Positions 32,113 to 41,747 of a stretch of 64,000 bases of DNA are shown here, piece after piece. The notes beneath the pieces were generated by a model that was not told the DNA's origin, did no database searches, and was given only the letters and a program-made list of their open reading frames with translations. Every line of letters starts with the position of its first letter. The first letter of the stretch is position 1. Origin of the DNA: Lysobacter panacisoli (GTDB taxonomy: Bacteria > Pseudomonadota > Gammaproteobacteria > Xanthomonadales > Xanthomonadaceae); contig NZ_VLNU01000001.1 in NCBI RefSeq assembly GCF_009765165.1, positions 3,664,247 through 3,728,246 of the forward strand, read 5' to 3'. The position numbers and the translations under genes were made by a program.

Positions 32113-34350
32113 TCAGAAGTCGTAGCGCACCGACAACGTGTACTGGCGCGGCGGACCGTAGAAGCCGGTCAGCACGCCCAGCGCGGCGTTGAGGTTGTAG
32201 CCGGTGGTCCGGTACTCCTTGTCGGCCAGGTTGGTGCCCTGCAGCGACAGCGACCAGGCATCGTCGATCTGCCAGACCACGCCCGCGTTCACCAGGCCGT
32301 AGCCGTCCTGGGTGATCGGCAGCGCGCCGGTGCGGACGATCTCGGTCGTGGCGACCACGTCGCTCTGGTAGGTGTAGCCCACGCGCGCGGCAAGGTTGCC
32401 GCCGCCGGACAGGTCGGTGCGGTATTCGACGTTCAGCGCGCCCGAGAAGTCCGGGGCGTTGGTGAACTCCTGCTCGTCGGCGATGTTGACGTTGGCGTAC
32501 ATGAACTCGTCGTACTTCGCGTCCAGCCACGCCAGGTTGCCGCTGATCAGCCAGTTCGGCGTCGGCAGCCACTGGTATTCGACTTCCACGCCTTCCACGG
32601 TGCCCGAACCGGCGTTGGTGAAATCGCCGAAGAACGCATCGTTGACGCCGTCGCCATTGCTGTCGTAGGAGGTGAACACCGACAGCTGGATGTCCTCATA
32701 CTTGTTGTGGAACGCGGCCAGGTTGAGGAACAGCGTCTGGTCAAGGAACGCCATCTTGCTGCCGATTTCGTAGCTGTCGACCGACTCGTCGTCGAACGGC
32801 TCGGCCGAACGCGGCACCGCGGTCGCCTGCGCGCGGATGTTGTAGCCGCCGGACTTGAAGCCGCGCGTTGCCAGGCCGTAGACCATGATGTCGGGCGTGA
32901 TCTGGTAATCCAGCGAGATCTTCGGCGAGGTGTTCTCGAAGCCGATGCGCTTGTCGAAGTTCGCCGCGATCGGGGTGGGGTTGTTGGCCGCGCAGCGCAC
33001 CGCCAGCGTGGTGAACGTGGCATCGGTGTAGCAGCGGTTGAGCACGACCGCGTGCTTCTTCTCGTCGGTGTAGCGTGCGCCGACGTCGAGCTTGAGCCTG
33101 TCGGTCAGGTCGAACGTCCAGTCGGCGTACATCGCGAGCTGGTCGGTGAAGATCGTGCCCTGCGTGTCGCCGAAGGACAGGTTGAAGAAGTTGTTGAGCA
33201 CCTGGCCGCCGGCCTCGCCGTCGAAAGCGTAGAGACCGACCACGCCGCGGCTGCGGCCGCCCGCGTCGTAGTTTACCTGCAGTTCGTTGCTGAGCTGCTC
33301 GTCGCTGTAGAACGCCTTCACGTCGGCGATCTTGTTGGGCAGCGTGTCGAAGTCGATGTTGGTCTCGGTGTCGGACTCGCGCTTGGCGAGGACGTACTTG
33401 AGCGTCCAGTCCTCGTTGATGCGCCAGTTGACCGTGGCCGAAGCGCCCTTCATGTCGGTGTCGTTGACGTTGGGCATGCCGCTGCGGATGTCGTAGCGGT
33501 CGTCCAGCGGCGCGACGCCGGGGGCGAAGCGGTTGGGCGCCAGCATCTTCGCGCCGCGCACGCCGGACTGGTCGTCCATCCAGTCGAAGGCGAACTGGAT
33601 GTCGAGATCCTCGTTCACGTACGCGCCGAGCTGGCCGCGCATGGCGAGGATCTCCTTGTCGCTGACGTCCTGCCCGCTGAACTCGTTCTCGCCGAAACCG
33701 TCGCGGTTGAAGCTGCCCACGGCCAGGCGGCCGCGCAGTGCGCGGTCGCCGACCGATCCGCCGACCGACGCCTTCACGTCGAGCTGATTATAGTTGCCGA
33801 CGGTGATCGAGGCGCGCCCGTCGGGCTCGACCGTGAGGCCGCGCGAGATGTACTTGATCGCACCGCCGATCGTGTTCTTGCCGTACAGCGTGCCCTGCGG
33901 GCCGCGCAGCACTTCCACGCGCTCGGCGTCGAACACGTCCAGCAGCGCGCCCTGCGGACGGGCGATGTAGACGTCGTCCATGTAGATGCCCACGCCCGGG
34001 TCCACGCCCCACAGCGGATCGGACTGGCCGACGCCGCGGATGTAGGCGGTGACGGTGCTGCTGGAACCGCGCGCGGCGTAGATGGTGAGGTTGGGCACCT
34101 GCGCGTCGAGATCGCCCAGGTCCTCGATGTTGAGCTTGTCCAGCGCGTCGGCGGTGAACGCGGTGACCGCGACCGGCACTTCCTGCAGCGTCTCCTCGCG
34201 CTTGCGCGCGGTGACGGTGACGGCGCCGAGGTTGGTGGCCTTCGCCCCTTCCTGCGCGGGCGCGGTGTCCTGCGCCATGACCGGCGGCGCCATCAGCGCG
34301 CAGGCGATGGCGATGCTCAGTCCGGTGCGGTGCTTGTTGCTGTGGATCAT
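32113..34350 (-). CDS. TonB-dependent outer-membrane receptor
   Basis: 745 aa from ATG 34350, which has a GGGAGGAG ribosome site. Signal peptide 1-~26 (IAIACALMAPPVMAQ). Plug domain ~45-170: VTVTARKREETLQEVPVAVTAFT, LNIEDLGDLDAQVPNLTIY, VEVLRGPQGTLYGKNTIGGAIKYIS. The rest is a 22-strand barrel ending in the terminal Phe (LSVRYDF) needed for outer-membrane assembly. This subclass (iron complex or unknown-substrate receptor) imports siderophores or small organic compounds. Divergent from the GntP permease across 201 bases, so both may be controlled together and serve one substrate; that is inference. Confidence 0.93.
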   Translation of the reverse strand: MIHSNKHRTGLSIAIACALMAPPVMAQDTAPAQEGAKATNLGAVTVTARKREETLQEVPVAVTAFTADALDKLNIEDLGDLDAQVPNLTIYAARGSSSTVTAYIRGVGQSDPLWGVDPGVGIYMDDVYIARPQGALLDVFDAERVEVLRGPQGTLYGKNTIGGAIKYISRGLTVEPDGRASITVGNYNQLDVKASVGGSVGDRALRGRLAVGSFNRDGFGENEFSGQDVSDKEILAMRGQLGAYVNEDLDIQFAFDWMDDQSGVRGAKMLAPNRFAPGVAPLDDRYDIRSGMPNVNDTDMKGASATVNWRINEDWTLKYVLAKRESDTETNIDFDTLPNKIADVKAFYSDEQLSNELQVNYDAGGRSRGVVGLYAFDGEAGGQVLNNFFNLSFGDTQGTIFTDQLAMYADWTFDLTDRLKLDVGARYTDEKKHAVVLNRCYTDATFTTLAVRCAANNPTPIAANFDKRIGFENTSPKISLDYQITPDIMVYGLATRGFKSGGYNIRAQATAVPRSAEPFDDESVDSYEIGSKMAFLDQTLFLNLAAFHNKYEDIQLSVFTSYDSNGDGVNDAFFGDFTNAGSGTVEGVEVEYQWLPTPNWLISGNLAWLDAKYDEFMYANVNIADEQEFTNAPDFSGALNVEYRTDLSGGGNLAARVGYTYQSDVVATTEIVRTGALPITQDGYGLVNAGVVWQIDDAWSLSLQGTNLADKEYRTTGYNLNAALGVLTGFYGPPRQYTLSVRYDF

Positions 34351-34551
34351 TCGACGCTCCTCCCCCAATCGTTGGCCGAACCGGCCAGCGGCCGGGCGAA
34401 ATGGACGACGGACCCTCCCCCGTCTTGCGGCAAGACTAGGTCCGCGCGCCACGCCGACGCTGCTGTACCTTCGGACAATGCCGGCGTCAGTCGACCGCGC
34501 GGAGACTCGCTGCCACGAGGGGGCGTCCGCAAGCTCCACAAGGACCGGGGA

Positions 34552-35949
34552 ATGGCATTTCTGATCGTGCTGGCCGCGCTGTGCTTCCTGATGTTCGTGG
34601 CCTACCGCGGCTACAGCGTGATCCTGTTCGCCCCCGTCGCCGCGCTCGGCGCGGTGCTGTTGACTGACCCGACGCTGGTCGCGCCGATGTTCACCGGCCT
34701 GTTCATGGACAAGATGGTCGGCTTCCTCAAGCTGTATTTCCCCGTGTTCCTGCTCGGCGCGATCTTCGGCAAGCTGATCGAGCTGTCGGGCTACTCCAAG
34801 GCGATTGTCGCCGCGACCATCCGTCTGTTCGGTGCGGGCCGCGCAATGCTGTCGATCGTGGTGGTGTGCGCGCTGCTGACCTACGGCGGCGTGTCGCTGT
34901 TCGTGGTGGTGTTCGCGGTGTATCCGTTCGCTGCCGAGCTGTTCCGCCAGAGCGACATCCCCAAGCGCCTGATCCCCGGCACCATCGCGCTGGGTGCGTT
35001 CACCTTCACAATGGACGCGCTGCCGGGAACGCCGCAGATCCAGAACATCATCCCGACCACGTTCTTCGGCACCAACACCTGGGCCGCGCCGTGGCTGGGC
35101 ACGCTGGGCGGCGTGTTCATCCTGATCGTCGGCCTGGCGTATCTGGAGTGGCGTCGGCGCGCGGCACTTGCGAAGGGCGAAGGCTACGGGACGGAACTGG
35201 TCAACGAACCGGCGTCGTTCGCGGGCGAATCGCTGGCGCATCCGCTGATCGCGATCCTGCCGCTGGTGCTGGTCGGCGTGGCGAACAAACTGCTGACGGT
35301 GGCGATCCCGCGTTTCTACGGCGACAGCCACAGCTTCGATCCGGCGGTGATCGGCAACGCCGCGCCGGTGGTGCAGGAAGTGGCGAAGATCTCCGCGATC
35401 TGGGCCGTGCAGGGTGCGCTGTTGATCGGCATCGTCACCGTGCTCGTCTTCGCGTGGAAACCGGTGATGGCCTCGTTCGCCGAGGGCACGAAATCCGCGA
35501 TCGGAGGCGCACTGCTGGCAGCGATGAACACCGCGTCCGAGTATGGCTTTGGCGCGGTGATCGCGGCACTGCCGGGCTTCCTCGTCGTCGCCAACGCGCT
35601 GGGCGCCATTCCCAATCCGCTGGTCAACGAAGCCGTCACCGTCACCGCGCTGGCCGGCATCACCGGCTCGGCATCCGGCGGCATGAGCATCGCGTTGGCC
35701 GCGATGTCGGACACTTTCATCGCCAACGCGAACGCGGCGGGCATTCCGATGGAGGTGCTGCACCGCATCGCGGCGATGGCGTCGGGCGGCATGGACACCC
35801 TGCCCCACAACGGCGCGGTCATCACCCTGCTCGCCGTCACCGGCCTGACCCATCGCCAGGCCTACAAGGACATCTTCGCGATCACGCTGATCAAGACCGC
35901 CGCGGTGTTCGTGGCGATCGGCGTGTTCTACGCGACGGGACTGGTGTAA
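34552..35949 (+). CDS. GntP family permease
   Basis: 465 aa, ~12 hydrophobic segments, AAGGA 7 nt before ATG 34552. Family segments: FAPVAALGAVLLTDPTLVAPMFTGLFMDKMVGFLKLYFPVFLLGAIFGKLIE, LTYGGVSLFVVVFAVYPFAAELFR, and ASGGMDTLPHNGAVITLLAVTGLTH. GntP permeases carry gluconate and other small organic acids with H+; some close relatives transport 3-hydroxybutyrate. With a PHB-related cluster 7 kb away that substrate is tempting, but nothing here proves it. Divergent from the TonB receptor. Confidence 0.9.
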   Translation: MAFLIVLAALCFLMFVAYRGYSVILFAPVAALGAVLLTDPTLVAPMFTGLFMDKMVGFLKLYFPVFLLGAIFGKLIELSGYSKAIVAATIRLFGAGRAMLSIVVVCALLTYGGVSLFVVVFAVYPFAAELFRQSDIPKRLIPGTIALGAFTFTMDALPGTPQIQNIIPTTFFGTNTWAAPWLGTLGGVFILIVGLAYLEWRRRAALAKGEGYGTELVNEPASFAGESLAHPLIAILPLVLVGVANKLLTVAIPRFYGDSHSFDPAVIGNAAPVVQEVAKISAIWAVQGALLIGIVTVLVFAWKPVMASFAEGTKSAIGGALLAAMNTASEYGFGAVIAALPGFLVVANALGAIPNPLVNEAVTVTALAGITGSASGGMSIALAAMSDTFIANANAAGIPMEVLHRIAAMASGGMDTLPHNGAVITLLAVTGLTHRQAYKDIFAITLIKTAAVFVAIGVFYATGLV

Positions 35950-35954
35950 CGCGC

Positions 35955-37364
35955 TCAGCGCCCGCGCAGGCCGCGGAACACCTTGAGGATCGCCGTCACG
36001 CTGCGCGCCGCGTCGTCTTCGGTCGTGGCCCAGTTCGACACCGAGATGCGCATCGCGCCACGCCCCTGCCACACGGTGCCGCCGAGCCAGCACGTGCCTT
36101 CGCGCTGCACACCGTCGATCACCGCGCGGGTTACGTCGTCATCGTCGTCGAAGCGCACCAGCACCTGGTTGAGCACCACGTCGTTGAGGATGCGCACGCC
36201 GTCTTCGCCCGCCAACGCCTCGGCCATCTGCGTCGCACGCGCGCAACTGCGCGCGATCAGGTCCTGGATGCCGTCGCTCCCCAAGGCCCGCAGCGTCGCG
36301 TAGACCGGCACGCCGCGCGCGCGGCGCGAGAACTCCGGCACCCAGTCCACCGCGTCGCGCTCGGCCCCGCGGGTCTGCACGAGGTACGCGGCGGTGGACG
36401 TCATCGCCGTGCGATGCGCCTCGGCGTCACGGACCATCGCCACGCCGCTGTCGTAGGGCACGTTGAGCCATTTGTGTGCGTCGGTCGCCCACGAATCTGC
36501 CAGGTCGATGCCGTCGGCGAGCGCGCGATGCGCGGCGCTCGCGCGTGCCCACAGGCCGAACGCCCCGTCGACGTGCAGCCACGCGCCATGCGCCCGCGTG
36601 GCCTCGCCGATTTCGCGCAATGGATCGAACGCACCGGTATTCACATTGCCGGCCTGCGCGCAGACGATGGTCGGCCCATCAAGCGTGGCGAGCAGTTCGC
36701 GCAGCCGATCCGCGCGCATGCGCCCTTGCCCGTCGCTTTCCACGCGCAGAACCGAGCGCGTGCCCAGGCCGAGGTAGCGCAAGGCCACGTCGATGGTGAT
36801 GTGCGATTCGGCCGAAGCCACCACATGGATGCGCGGGGCGCCGATCAGTCCGTCGGCCTCCACGTCCCAGCCCGCGCGTCGCAGCACCGCATGCCGCGCC
36901 GCCGCGAGGCAGGTGAAGTTGGCCATCTGGCAACCGGTGACGAAACCTACGCCGGCGTCGCGCGGCAGGTCGAACAGGTCCAGCAGCCACTGCGCGGCGA
37001 CTTCCTCCAGCACCGACACCAGTGGCGAGATCGCATAGATGCCGGCGTTCTGGTCCCAGGTGGACACCAGCCAGTCCGCCGCCAGAGCGACCGGCGTCGC
37101 GCCGCCGACGACGAAACCGAAATAGCGCGGCGAATTGCACGCGACCGCGCCGCGATCGACATGCCCCGCAATCAGGTCGATCACCTCGCCGCCTTCGTCG
37201 CCGTGTTCCGGCAATGGCGCGCGCAGCGCCGCGATCAACTCTTCGCGCGTGGCTTTCGCACCGACGTGGCGATCGGGAAGCCGGCGCAGGTAATGCGCGG
37301 CGTGCCGGCCGGCCTTCTCCAGGTATTCGTCGAAGACGGCGGACTGGAAGCGATCGGTGGCCAT
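35955..37364 (-). CDS. Pyridoxal-phosphate-dependent decarboxylase (group II, aromatic/glutamate type)
   Basis: 469 aa, fold type I. The PLP lysine is Lys298 in SWATDAHKWLNVPYDSG. Other family motifs: NSPRYFGFVVGGATPVALAADWL, GFVTGCQMANFTCLAAARHAVL and HVDGAFGLWARAS, with Asp before the cofactor. Such enzymes decarboxylate aromatic L-amino acids, glutamate or related substrates; the motifs do not decide. Convergent with the GntP gene, 5 nt apart. Confidence 0.9.
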   Translation of the reverse strand: MATDRFQSAVFDEYLEKAGRHAAHYLRRLPDRHVGAKATREELIAALRAPLPEHGDEGGEVIDLIAGHVDRGAVACNSPRYFGFVVGGATPVALAADWLVSTWDQNAGIYAISPLVSVLEEVAAQWLLDLFDLPRDAGVGFVTGCQMANFTCLAAARHAVLRRAGWDVEADGLIGAPRIHVVASAESHITIDVALRYLGLGTRSVLRVESDGQGRMRADRLRELLATLDGPTIVCAQAGNVNTGAFDPLREIGEATRAHGAWLHVDGAFGLWARASAAHRALADGIDLADSWATDAHKWLNVPYDSGVAMVRDAEAHRTAMTSTAAYLVQTRGAERDAVDWVPEFSRRARGVPVYATLRALGSDGIQDLIARSCARATQMAEALAGEDGVRILNDVVLNQVLVRFDDDDDVTRAVIDGVQREGTCWLGGTVWQGRGAMRISVSNWATTEDDAARSVTAILKVFRGLRGR

Positions 37365-37492
37365 GACGAGGTTCCGTTCGAGGGTTGGCGAAGGATACGA
37401 CCCACCGGGCCGACAGCGGTCAACGTCCACGTCGCGGTGCGTGCACGCGCGGCCGCCTAGGCTGGTCCCGAACACTGGCACGGAGGCCGCCA

Positions 37493-37905
37493 ATGGCCGG
37501 GCAACACCCCGATCCGCCCCGGGAGTACCTCGACAAGCTGCGGCTGGTCTGCCTCGACCTGCCCGATGTCGCCGAGGAACAGGCCTGGACCGGCACGCGC
37601 TGGTGCATCGGCAAGAAGAACTTCGCGCACGCGGTGATGATCACCGACGGCTGGCCGCCGGCCTACGCCAAGGTCGCCGGCACCGACGGCCCGCGGTGCG
37701 TGCTGACGTTCCGCACGCCGCGGCCGGTCGCCGAAGTGCCGCGCCTGTCGCGACCGCCCTACTTCCTGCCGCGCTGGTGGCCGGACATCGCCGGCATGGC
37801 GCTGGATGTCGACACCGACTGGGACGACGTGGAGCAGCACCTCGTCGCCAGCTACTGCGCGATGGCGCCGAAGAAGCGCAATGGGTGCAGGCCAACCGCG
37901 CCTGA
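37493..37905 (+). CDS. MmcQ/YjbR family protein, probably frameshifted near its 3' end
   Basis: GGAGG 6 nt before ATG 37493. The first ~126 residues are a normal YjbR domain: YLDKLRLVCLDLPDVAEEQAWTGTRWCIGKKNFAHAVM, GPRCVLTFRTP, RWWPDIAGMALDVDTDWDDVEQHLVASYCAMAPKK. After that the frame loses its character and runs on to 38128, 160 nt into the antiporter gene. In the frame one base away the protein would end QWVQANRA and stop at 37905, with GC-rich third positions. I therefore place a one-base indel (or sequencing error) near 37868-37878. The protein is probably a small DNA-binding-like fold of unknown role. Confidence 0.7.
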
Positions 37906-37935
37906 GGCGCGCGTGGACGCGCGGCGGCGTCCGGC

Positions 37936-37941
37936 TATAGT
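37936..37941 (+). promoter_or_regulatory. -10 box of the antiporter gene
   Basis: TATAGT in the context CCGGCTATAGTCGGC, 27 nt before the ATG at 37969. Same GGCTAT context as the tRNA-Leu promoter. Confidence 0.4.
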
Positions 37942-37968
37942 CGGCGCATCCAGCCTCAGGACCGCCGC

Positions 37969-39336
37969 ATGCAACAGTCGCCATCGCACCGTGCCACGCC
38001 GCGTTTCCCGTGGCGCTATCTGGTGCTGGTGGTGGTGCCGCTGGCGATCGCGGTGGCGATGTCGCATTACCCGCTGTCCTCCGTGCCCGCCGTCGCGCCC
38101 GCGGCGCAGGCCACGCACGACGCGCTGACCTCGCCGCTGTCGCGCTTCCTGATGCAGTTGCTGGTGGTGCTGGCGGTGGCCAAGAGCGCGGGCTGGCTGC
38201 TGCGCCGTTTCGGCCAGCCGGCGGTGATCGGCGAGATGGCCGCGGGCCTGCTGCTTGGACCGCTGCTGTTCGGCGCGGTCTGGCCGCAGGCGCAGGGCTG
38301 GCTGTTCGCGCCGGAGAGCCTGGGCGCGCTCGGTCTGGTCAGTCAGTTGGGCGTGTTGATGTTCCTGTTCGTCGCCGGCGCGGAACTCGACCTGTCGAGC
38401 CTCGACGGCCGGCGCAGGTTTGCGGTGCTGGTGAGCCATGCCGGCATCGCGCTGCCGTTCCTGTGCGGTGTGCTGCTGGCGTTCGCATTGCGCGCCGAGC
38501 ACACCCCGGCCGGTATCGGCTTCGACAGCTTCGCCCTGTTCATGGGCTTGTCGCTGAGCATCACCGCGTTCCCGGTGCTGCTGCGCATCCTGTCGGATCG
38601 CGGCATCGCAGGCACCGAGCTGGGGCGCATCGCGGTCGCGTGCGCGGCATTGGGCGATGCGAGCGCGTGGTGCCTGCTGGCGGTGATCATCGCCACGGTG
38701 CAGGCCAGCGGCTTCGGCATGGCGGCGGTGAGCCTGGTCGGCACGCTGCTGTTCGCGGTGGCCGTGATCGCGCTGCTGCGCCCACGCATCGCGCGCCACG
38801 CACTGAGCCCTGAACACGAAGGACGCGCGCTCATCGCGCTGCTGATGCTCGCGCTGGTGTGCAGCCTGATCACCGAGCTGCTCGGCATCCACGCGCTGTT
38901 CGGCGCGTTCCTCGCCGGCGTGGCGGTGTCCGGCCACGCGCGCCTGCGCGAGGTACTGGTGGAACGCGTGGAGCCGTTCGCGATCTCGCTGCTGCTGCCG
39001 CTGTTCTTCGCCATGACCGGTCTGCGCCTGCGCATCGACGGCTGGCGCGCGGAAGACCTGCTGCTGGCGCTTGCCATCATCGCCACCGCGACGTTCGGCA
39101 AGGGCGTGGGCACCTGGGTCGCCGCGCGCAGCGCCGGCATGCCCAACACCGATGCCCTGCGCCTGGGCGCGCTGATGAACACGCGCGGCCTGATGGAGCT
39201 GATCGTGCTCAATCTGGGCTACGAACTGGGCCTGATCGGCGATCGCCTGTTCGCGATGCTGGTGATCATGGCGCTGGTCACCACCGCGATGACCGGGCCG
39301 CTGCTGGAGTGGATCGAGCGGCGCGCGCGACGCTGA
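37969..39336 (+). CDS. Cation:proton antiporter (CPA2 family)
   Basis: 455 aa with about 12-13 transmembrane helices. Family segments: RRFGQPAVIGEMAAGLLLGPLLFG, LGVLMFLFVAGAELDLSSL, FMGLSLSITAFPVLLRILSDRG, GIHALFGAFLAGVAVSGHARLREVLVERVEPFA and LPLFFAMTGLRLRI, MNTRGLMELIVLNLGYELG. Exchanges Na+ or K+ for H+ at the inner membrane. It lacks a C-terminal TrkA-N domain, so it is the short form. Independently transcribed. Confidence 0.92.
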   Translation: MQQSPSHRATPRFPWRYLVLVVVPLAIAVAMSHYPLSSVPAVAPAAQATHDALTSPLSRFLMQLLVVLAVAKSAGWLLRRFGQPAVIGEMAAGLLLGPLLFGAVWPQAQGWLFAPESLGALGLVSQLGVLMFLFVAGAELDLSSLDGRRRFAVLVSHAGIALPFLCGVLLAFALRAEHTPAGIGFDSFALFMGLSLSITAFPVLLRILSDRGIAGTELGRIAVACAALGDASAWCLLAVIIATVQASGFGMAAVSLVGTLLFAVAVIALLRPRIARHALSPEHEGRALIALLMLALVCSLITELLGIHALFGAFLAGVAVSGHARLREVLVERVEPFAISLLLPLFFAMTGLRLRIDGWRAEDLLLALAIIATATFGKGVGTWVAARSAGMPNTDALRLGALMNTRGLMELIVLNLGYELGLIGDRLFAMLVIMALVTTAMTGPLLEWIERRARR

Positions 39337-39362
39337 GCGCGCTGCGCGCACCGCCGCACGGC

Positions 39363-39716
39363 TCAGAACTCCGCTTCCTCGAGCTGGCGCACTTCGCAGT
39401 CGAGGTTCCACTCGTCGCCGTGCACCTTGAGGAAACGGCGCGTGAGTTCGACTGCCTCGTCCATCGAGTCGGCCTTGAGGATGGCGAAGCCGCCGATCAC
39501 TTCCTTGGTCTCGGTGAACGGCCCATCGACCGTGGACAGCTTGCCGTCGCGCAGGCGCACGCGCACGCCCTGCGCGGAAGGCTGCAGCCCGGCGGTATCG
39601 AGCAGCACGCCGGCAGCGGTCATCTCCTGGATGAGCTGGCCCATTTCCCGCATCAACCGCTCGCTGGGCACCTGCCCGGTGTTTTCCTCGACGCGGACCA
39701 TCGACAGATAGCGCAT
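39363..39716 (-). CDS. YciI/DGPF-family protein
   Basis: 117 aa from ATG 39716 with GGAG 6 nt upstream. MRYLSMVRVEENTG start, then the family signature VDGPFTETKEVIGGFAILKADSMDEAVELTRRF. Ferredoxin-like fold dimers of unknown activity, often near ECF sigma factors; none is seen here. Divergent from the serine hydrolase. Confidence 0.88.
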   Translation of the reverse strand: MRYLSMVRVEENTGQVPSERLMREMGQLIQEMTAAGVLLDTAGLQPSAQGVRVRLRDGKLSTVDGPFTETKEVIGGFAILKADSMDEAVELTRRFLKVHGDEWNLDCEVRQLEEAEF

Positions 39717-39846
39717 GGACATCTCCTTTCGTGGACGGCGCACGGCCGCCGGGCCTCCCGGCGTGGAACCGCGCTCCTGTAATGGCGACGAACGGGAGTC
39801 GCCCGGATCGACAAACCGCGTCGGGTTCGACGCGCGGACAGTCGGC

Positions 39847-39852
39847 TATGCT
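39847..39852 (+). promoter_or_regulatory. -10-like box of the serine hydrolase gene
   Basis: TATGCT in GTCGGCTATGCTCCGG, 28 nt before ATG 39881; same context as the boxes at 3126 and 37936. Confidence 0.35.
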
Positions 39853-39880
39853 CCGGCCTCCTCTCCGCCGCCTGCCGCCC

Positions 39881-41080
39881 ATGACGCCGACGCGCCTGCT
39901 CGCCCGCCTCCATGCCTTTGCCCTGCTGTGGCTGCTGCTGTGCACGGCGGCGTGCGCCCAGGAGCCGGCCGGCGCGTACTTCCCGCCACGCGGCGAATGG
40001 GCGCGCATCGAGCCGGCCCAGGCCGGATTCGATCCGCGCAAACTGCAGCAGGCGATCGACTATGCGAAAGCACATGAAGCCAAGGAGCCGCGCGACCAGT
40101 CGCTGGCGCTGGCGCAGAGCTTCGGCGCGAAAGAACCCTTCTTCGACGGCCAGATCGGCCCGACCTCGACGCGCGCCGGGCTGAACGGGCTGATCGTGCG
40201 CCGAGGACGCGTCGTTGCGGAGTTCGGCGACACGCGCAGCGTGGACATGAGCCACAGCGTCACCAAGACCTTCCTCAGCACCGTGGTCGGCCTCGCCTGG
40301 CAGCGCGGGCTGATCCGCGACACCAACGACCGCGTCGCCGATTACATGCCGCGCGACGTCGACCTGTTCGCGTCCGAACACAATGCGCCGATCACCTGGG
40401 AACACCTGCTGCGCCAGACCAGCGACTGGCAGGGCACGCTGTGGGGCAAGCCGGACTGGGCCGACCGACCGTCCGGCCCCGCCGAGCAGTGGCCCAACCG
40501 CGAACGCCACGTGCCCGGCTCGCACTACATGTACAACGACGTGCGCGTGAACGTGCTCGCCCTGGCCGCGTTGCAGGTGTGGCGTCGTCCACTGCCGGAG
40601 GTGCTGCGCGAGCAGGTGATGGATCCGATCGGTGCGGGCTCGCGCTGGCGCTGGCACGGCTACCGCAATTCGTGGATCGAACTCGACGGCCAGCAGATGC
40701 AATCGGTCAGCGGCGGCGGCCATTGGGGCGGCGGCATGTTCATCGACGCCCGCGACATGGCGCGCTTCGGCTACCTGTTCCTGCGCAACGGCCAATGGAA
40801 CGGCCAGCAGCTGATCGCGCGCGAGTGGATCGACAAGGCGCGCACGCCCGGCCCGGCCAACGCCGAGTACGGCTATGCCAACTGGTTCCTCAACACCGGC
40901 CGCAAGGCGCTGCCGTCGGCACCGGAGAGCAGCGTCACCTTCCGCGGCAACGGCCAGAACATCGTCTACCTCGACTGGGACAACGACCTGCTGATCGTCG
41001 TGCGCTGGATCGATCGCGGCGAGGCGCTCGACCGCTTCATCGGCATGGTGCTGGACGCGCGAACAGGCGCGAATCCCTGA
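39881..41080 (+). CDS. Class C beta-lactamase-like serine hydrolase, exported
   Basis: 399 aa with a signal peptide (FALLWLLLCTAACA). The serine is Ser126 and the lysine Lys129 (SHSVTKTFL, the SxxK motif); the YxN motif is YMYNDVRVN. The third motif is probably SGGGHWGGG. The family covers esterases, D-aminopeptidases and PBP-like enzymes; it is not a true AmpC judging by the surrounding sequence. Likely periplasmic, acting on peptides, esters or lactones. Confidence 0.85.
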   Translation: MTPTRLLARLHAFALLWLLLCTAACAQEPAGAYFPPRGEWARIEPAQAGFDPRKLQQAIDYAKAHEAKEPRDQSLALAQSFGAKEPFFDGQIGPTSTRAGLNGLIVRRGRVVAEFGDTRSVDMSHSVTKTFLSTVVGLAWQRGLIRDTNDRVADYMPRDVDLFASEHNAPITWEHLLRQTSDWQGTLWGKPDWADRPSGPAEQWPNRERHVPGSHYMYNDVRVNVLALAALQVWRRPLPEVLREQVMDPIGAGSRWRWHGYRNSWIELDGQQMQSVSGGGHWGGGMFIDARDMARFGYLFLRNGQWNGQQLIAREWIDKARTPGPANAEYGYANWFLNTGRKALPSAPESSVTFRGNGQNIVYLDWDNDLLIVVRWIDRGEALDRFIGMVLDARTGANP

Positions 41081-41110
41081 CCCTGGTTCCGCGTGTCCTC
41101 GTCCTTGCTC

Positions 41111-41210
41111 GTCATTCCCGCGAAGGCGGGAATCCAGCTGTGCGAGCTTCACGCTTTCCGGAGGACAGAATCGGGCCGGCGGGTTGGATCCCCGCCTCCG
41201 CGGGGATGAC
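41111..41210. repeat. REP-like repeat pair
   Basis: GTCATTCCCGCGAAGGCGGG at 41111 and its inverted variant CCCCGCCTCCGCGGGGATGAC ending at 41210 face each other. This kind of REP sequence is common between genes in Proteobacteria. Confidence 0.75.
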
Positions 41211-41251
41211 AGCAGGGACGTTGCGAATGATGGCAGGCACGGCAACCACTT

Positions 41252-41680
41252 CTAGAACGTGATCTTCACCGACGACGCGCTGCGTTTGGCTTCGCCGTGG
41301 TACACCGCCTCGACGTTGTTGCCATCGGGATCGAGCGCGAACGCCGCGTAGTAGCCCGGGTGGTATTGCCTTTCACCGGGCGCGCCGTTGTCGGTGCCGC
41401 CATTGGCGAGCGCGGCCTTGTGAAAGGCGTCGACCGTGGCGCGATCCGGTGCCTGGAATGCCAGGTGATGGCGGCCGGTCAGCTCACCCTGCGCCTCTTC
41501 GCTGTCGGCGGTCGAGACGAACAGTTCGTCGGCCCAGAAGTTGGTTTCCGCGTTGCTTTCCATCGGCACCTTGAGCACGTCGAACACCGCGCTGTAGAAC
41601 CTGCGGCTCTTGTCGAGATCGCGAACGACCAGCTGGACGTGGTCGATGAGACGACCGCGATGCAGTTCCTGCGTTTCCAT
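41252..41680 (-). CDS. VOC (glyoxalase/bleomycin-resistance) family protein
   Basis: 142 aa. DHVQLVVRDLDKSRRFYSAVFDVL opens the first beta-alpha-beta unit, and GYYAAFALDPDGNNVEAVYHG is the closing unit of VOC domains. Metal ligands would be His14 and Glu near the C-terminus. Dioxygenases, isomerases and resistance proteins share the fold; substrate unknown. Confidence 0.9.
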   Translation of the reverse strand: METQELHRGRLIDHVQLVVRDLDKSRRFYSAVFDVLKVPMESNAETNFWADELFVSTADSEEAQGELTGRHHLAFQAPDRATVDAFHKAALANGGTDNGAPGERQYHPGYYAAFALDPDGNNVEAVYHGEAKRSASSVKITF

Positions 41681-41747
41681 GAAGGCTCCTTGTGGCGCGC
41701 GCGAGCGGCGCCGCGACGGGCGCCGATGCCGCGCTCATGCGCGATGG

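Noticed and set aside
37906..38128. C-terminal continuation of the YjbR-like frame
   Set aside because: Composition is not protein-like and it overlaps the antiporter; explained better by a frameshift.
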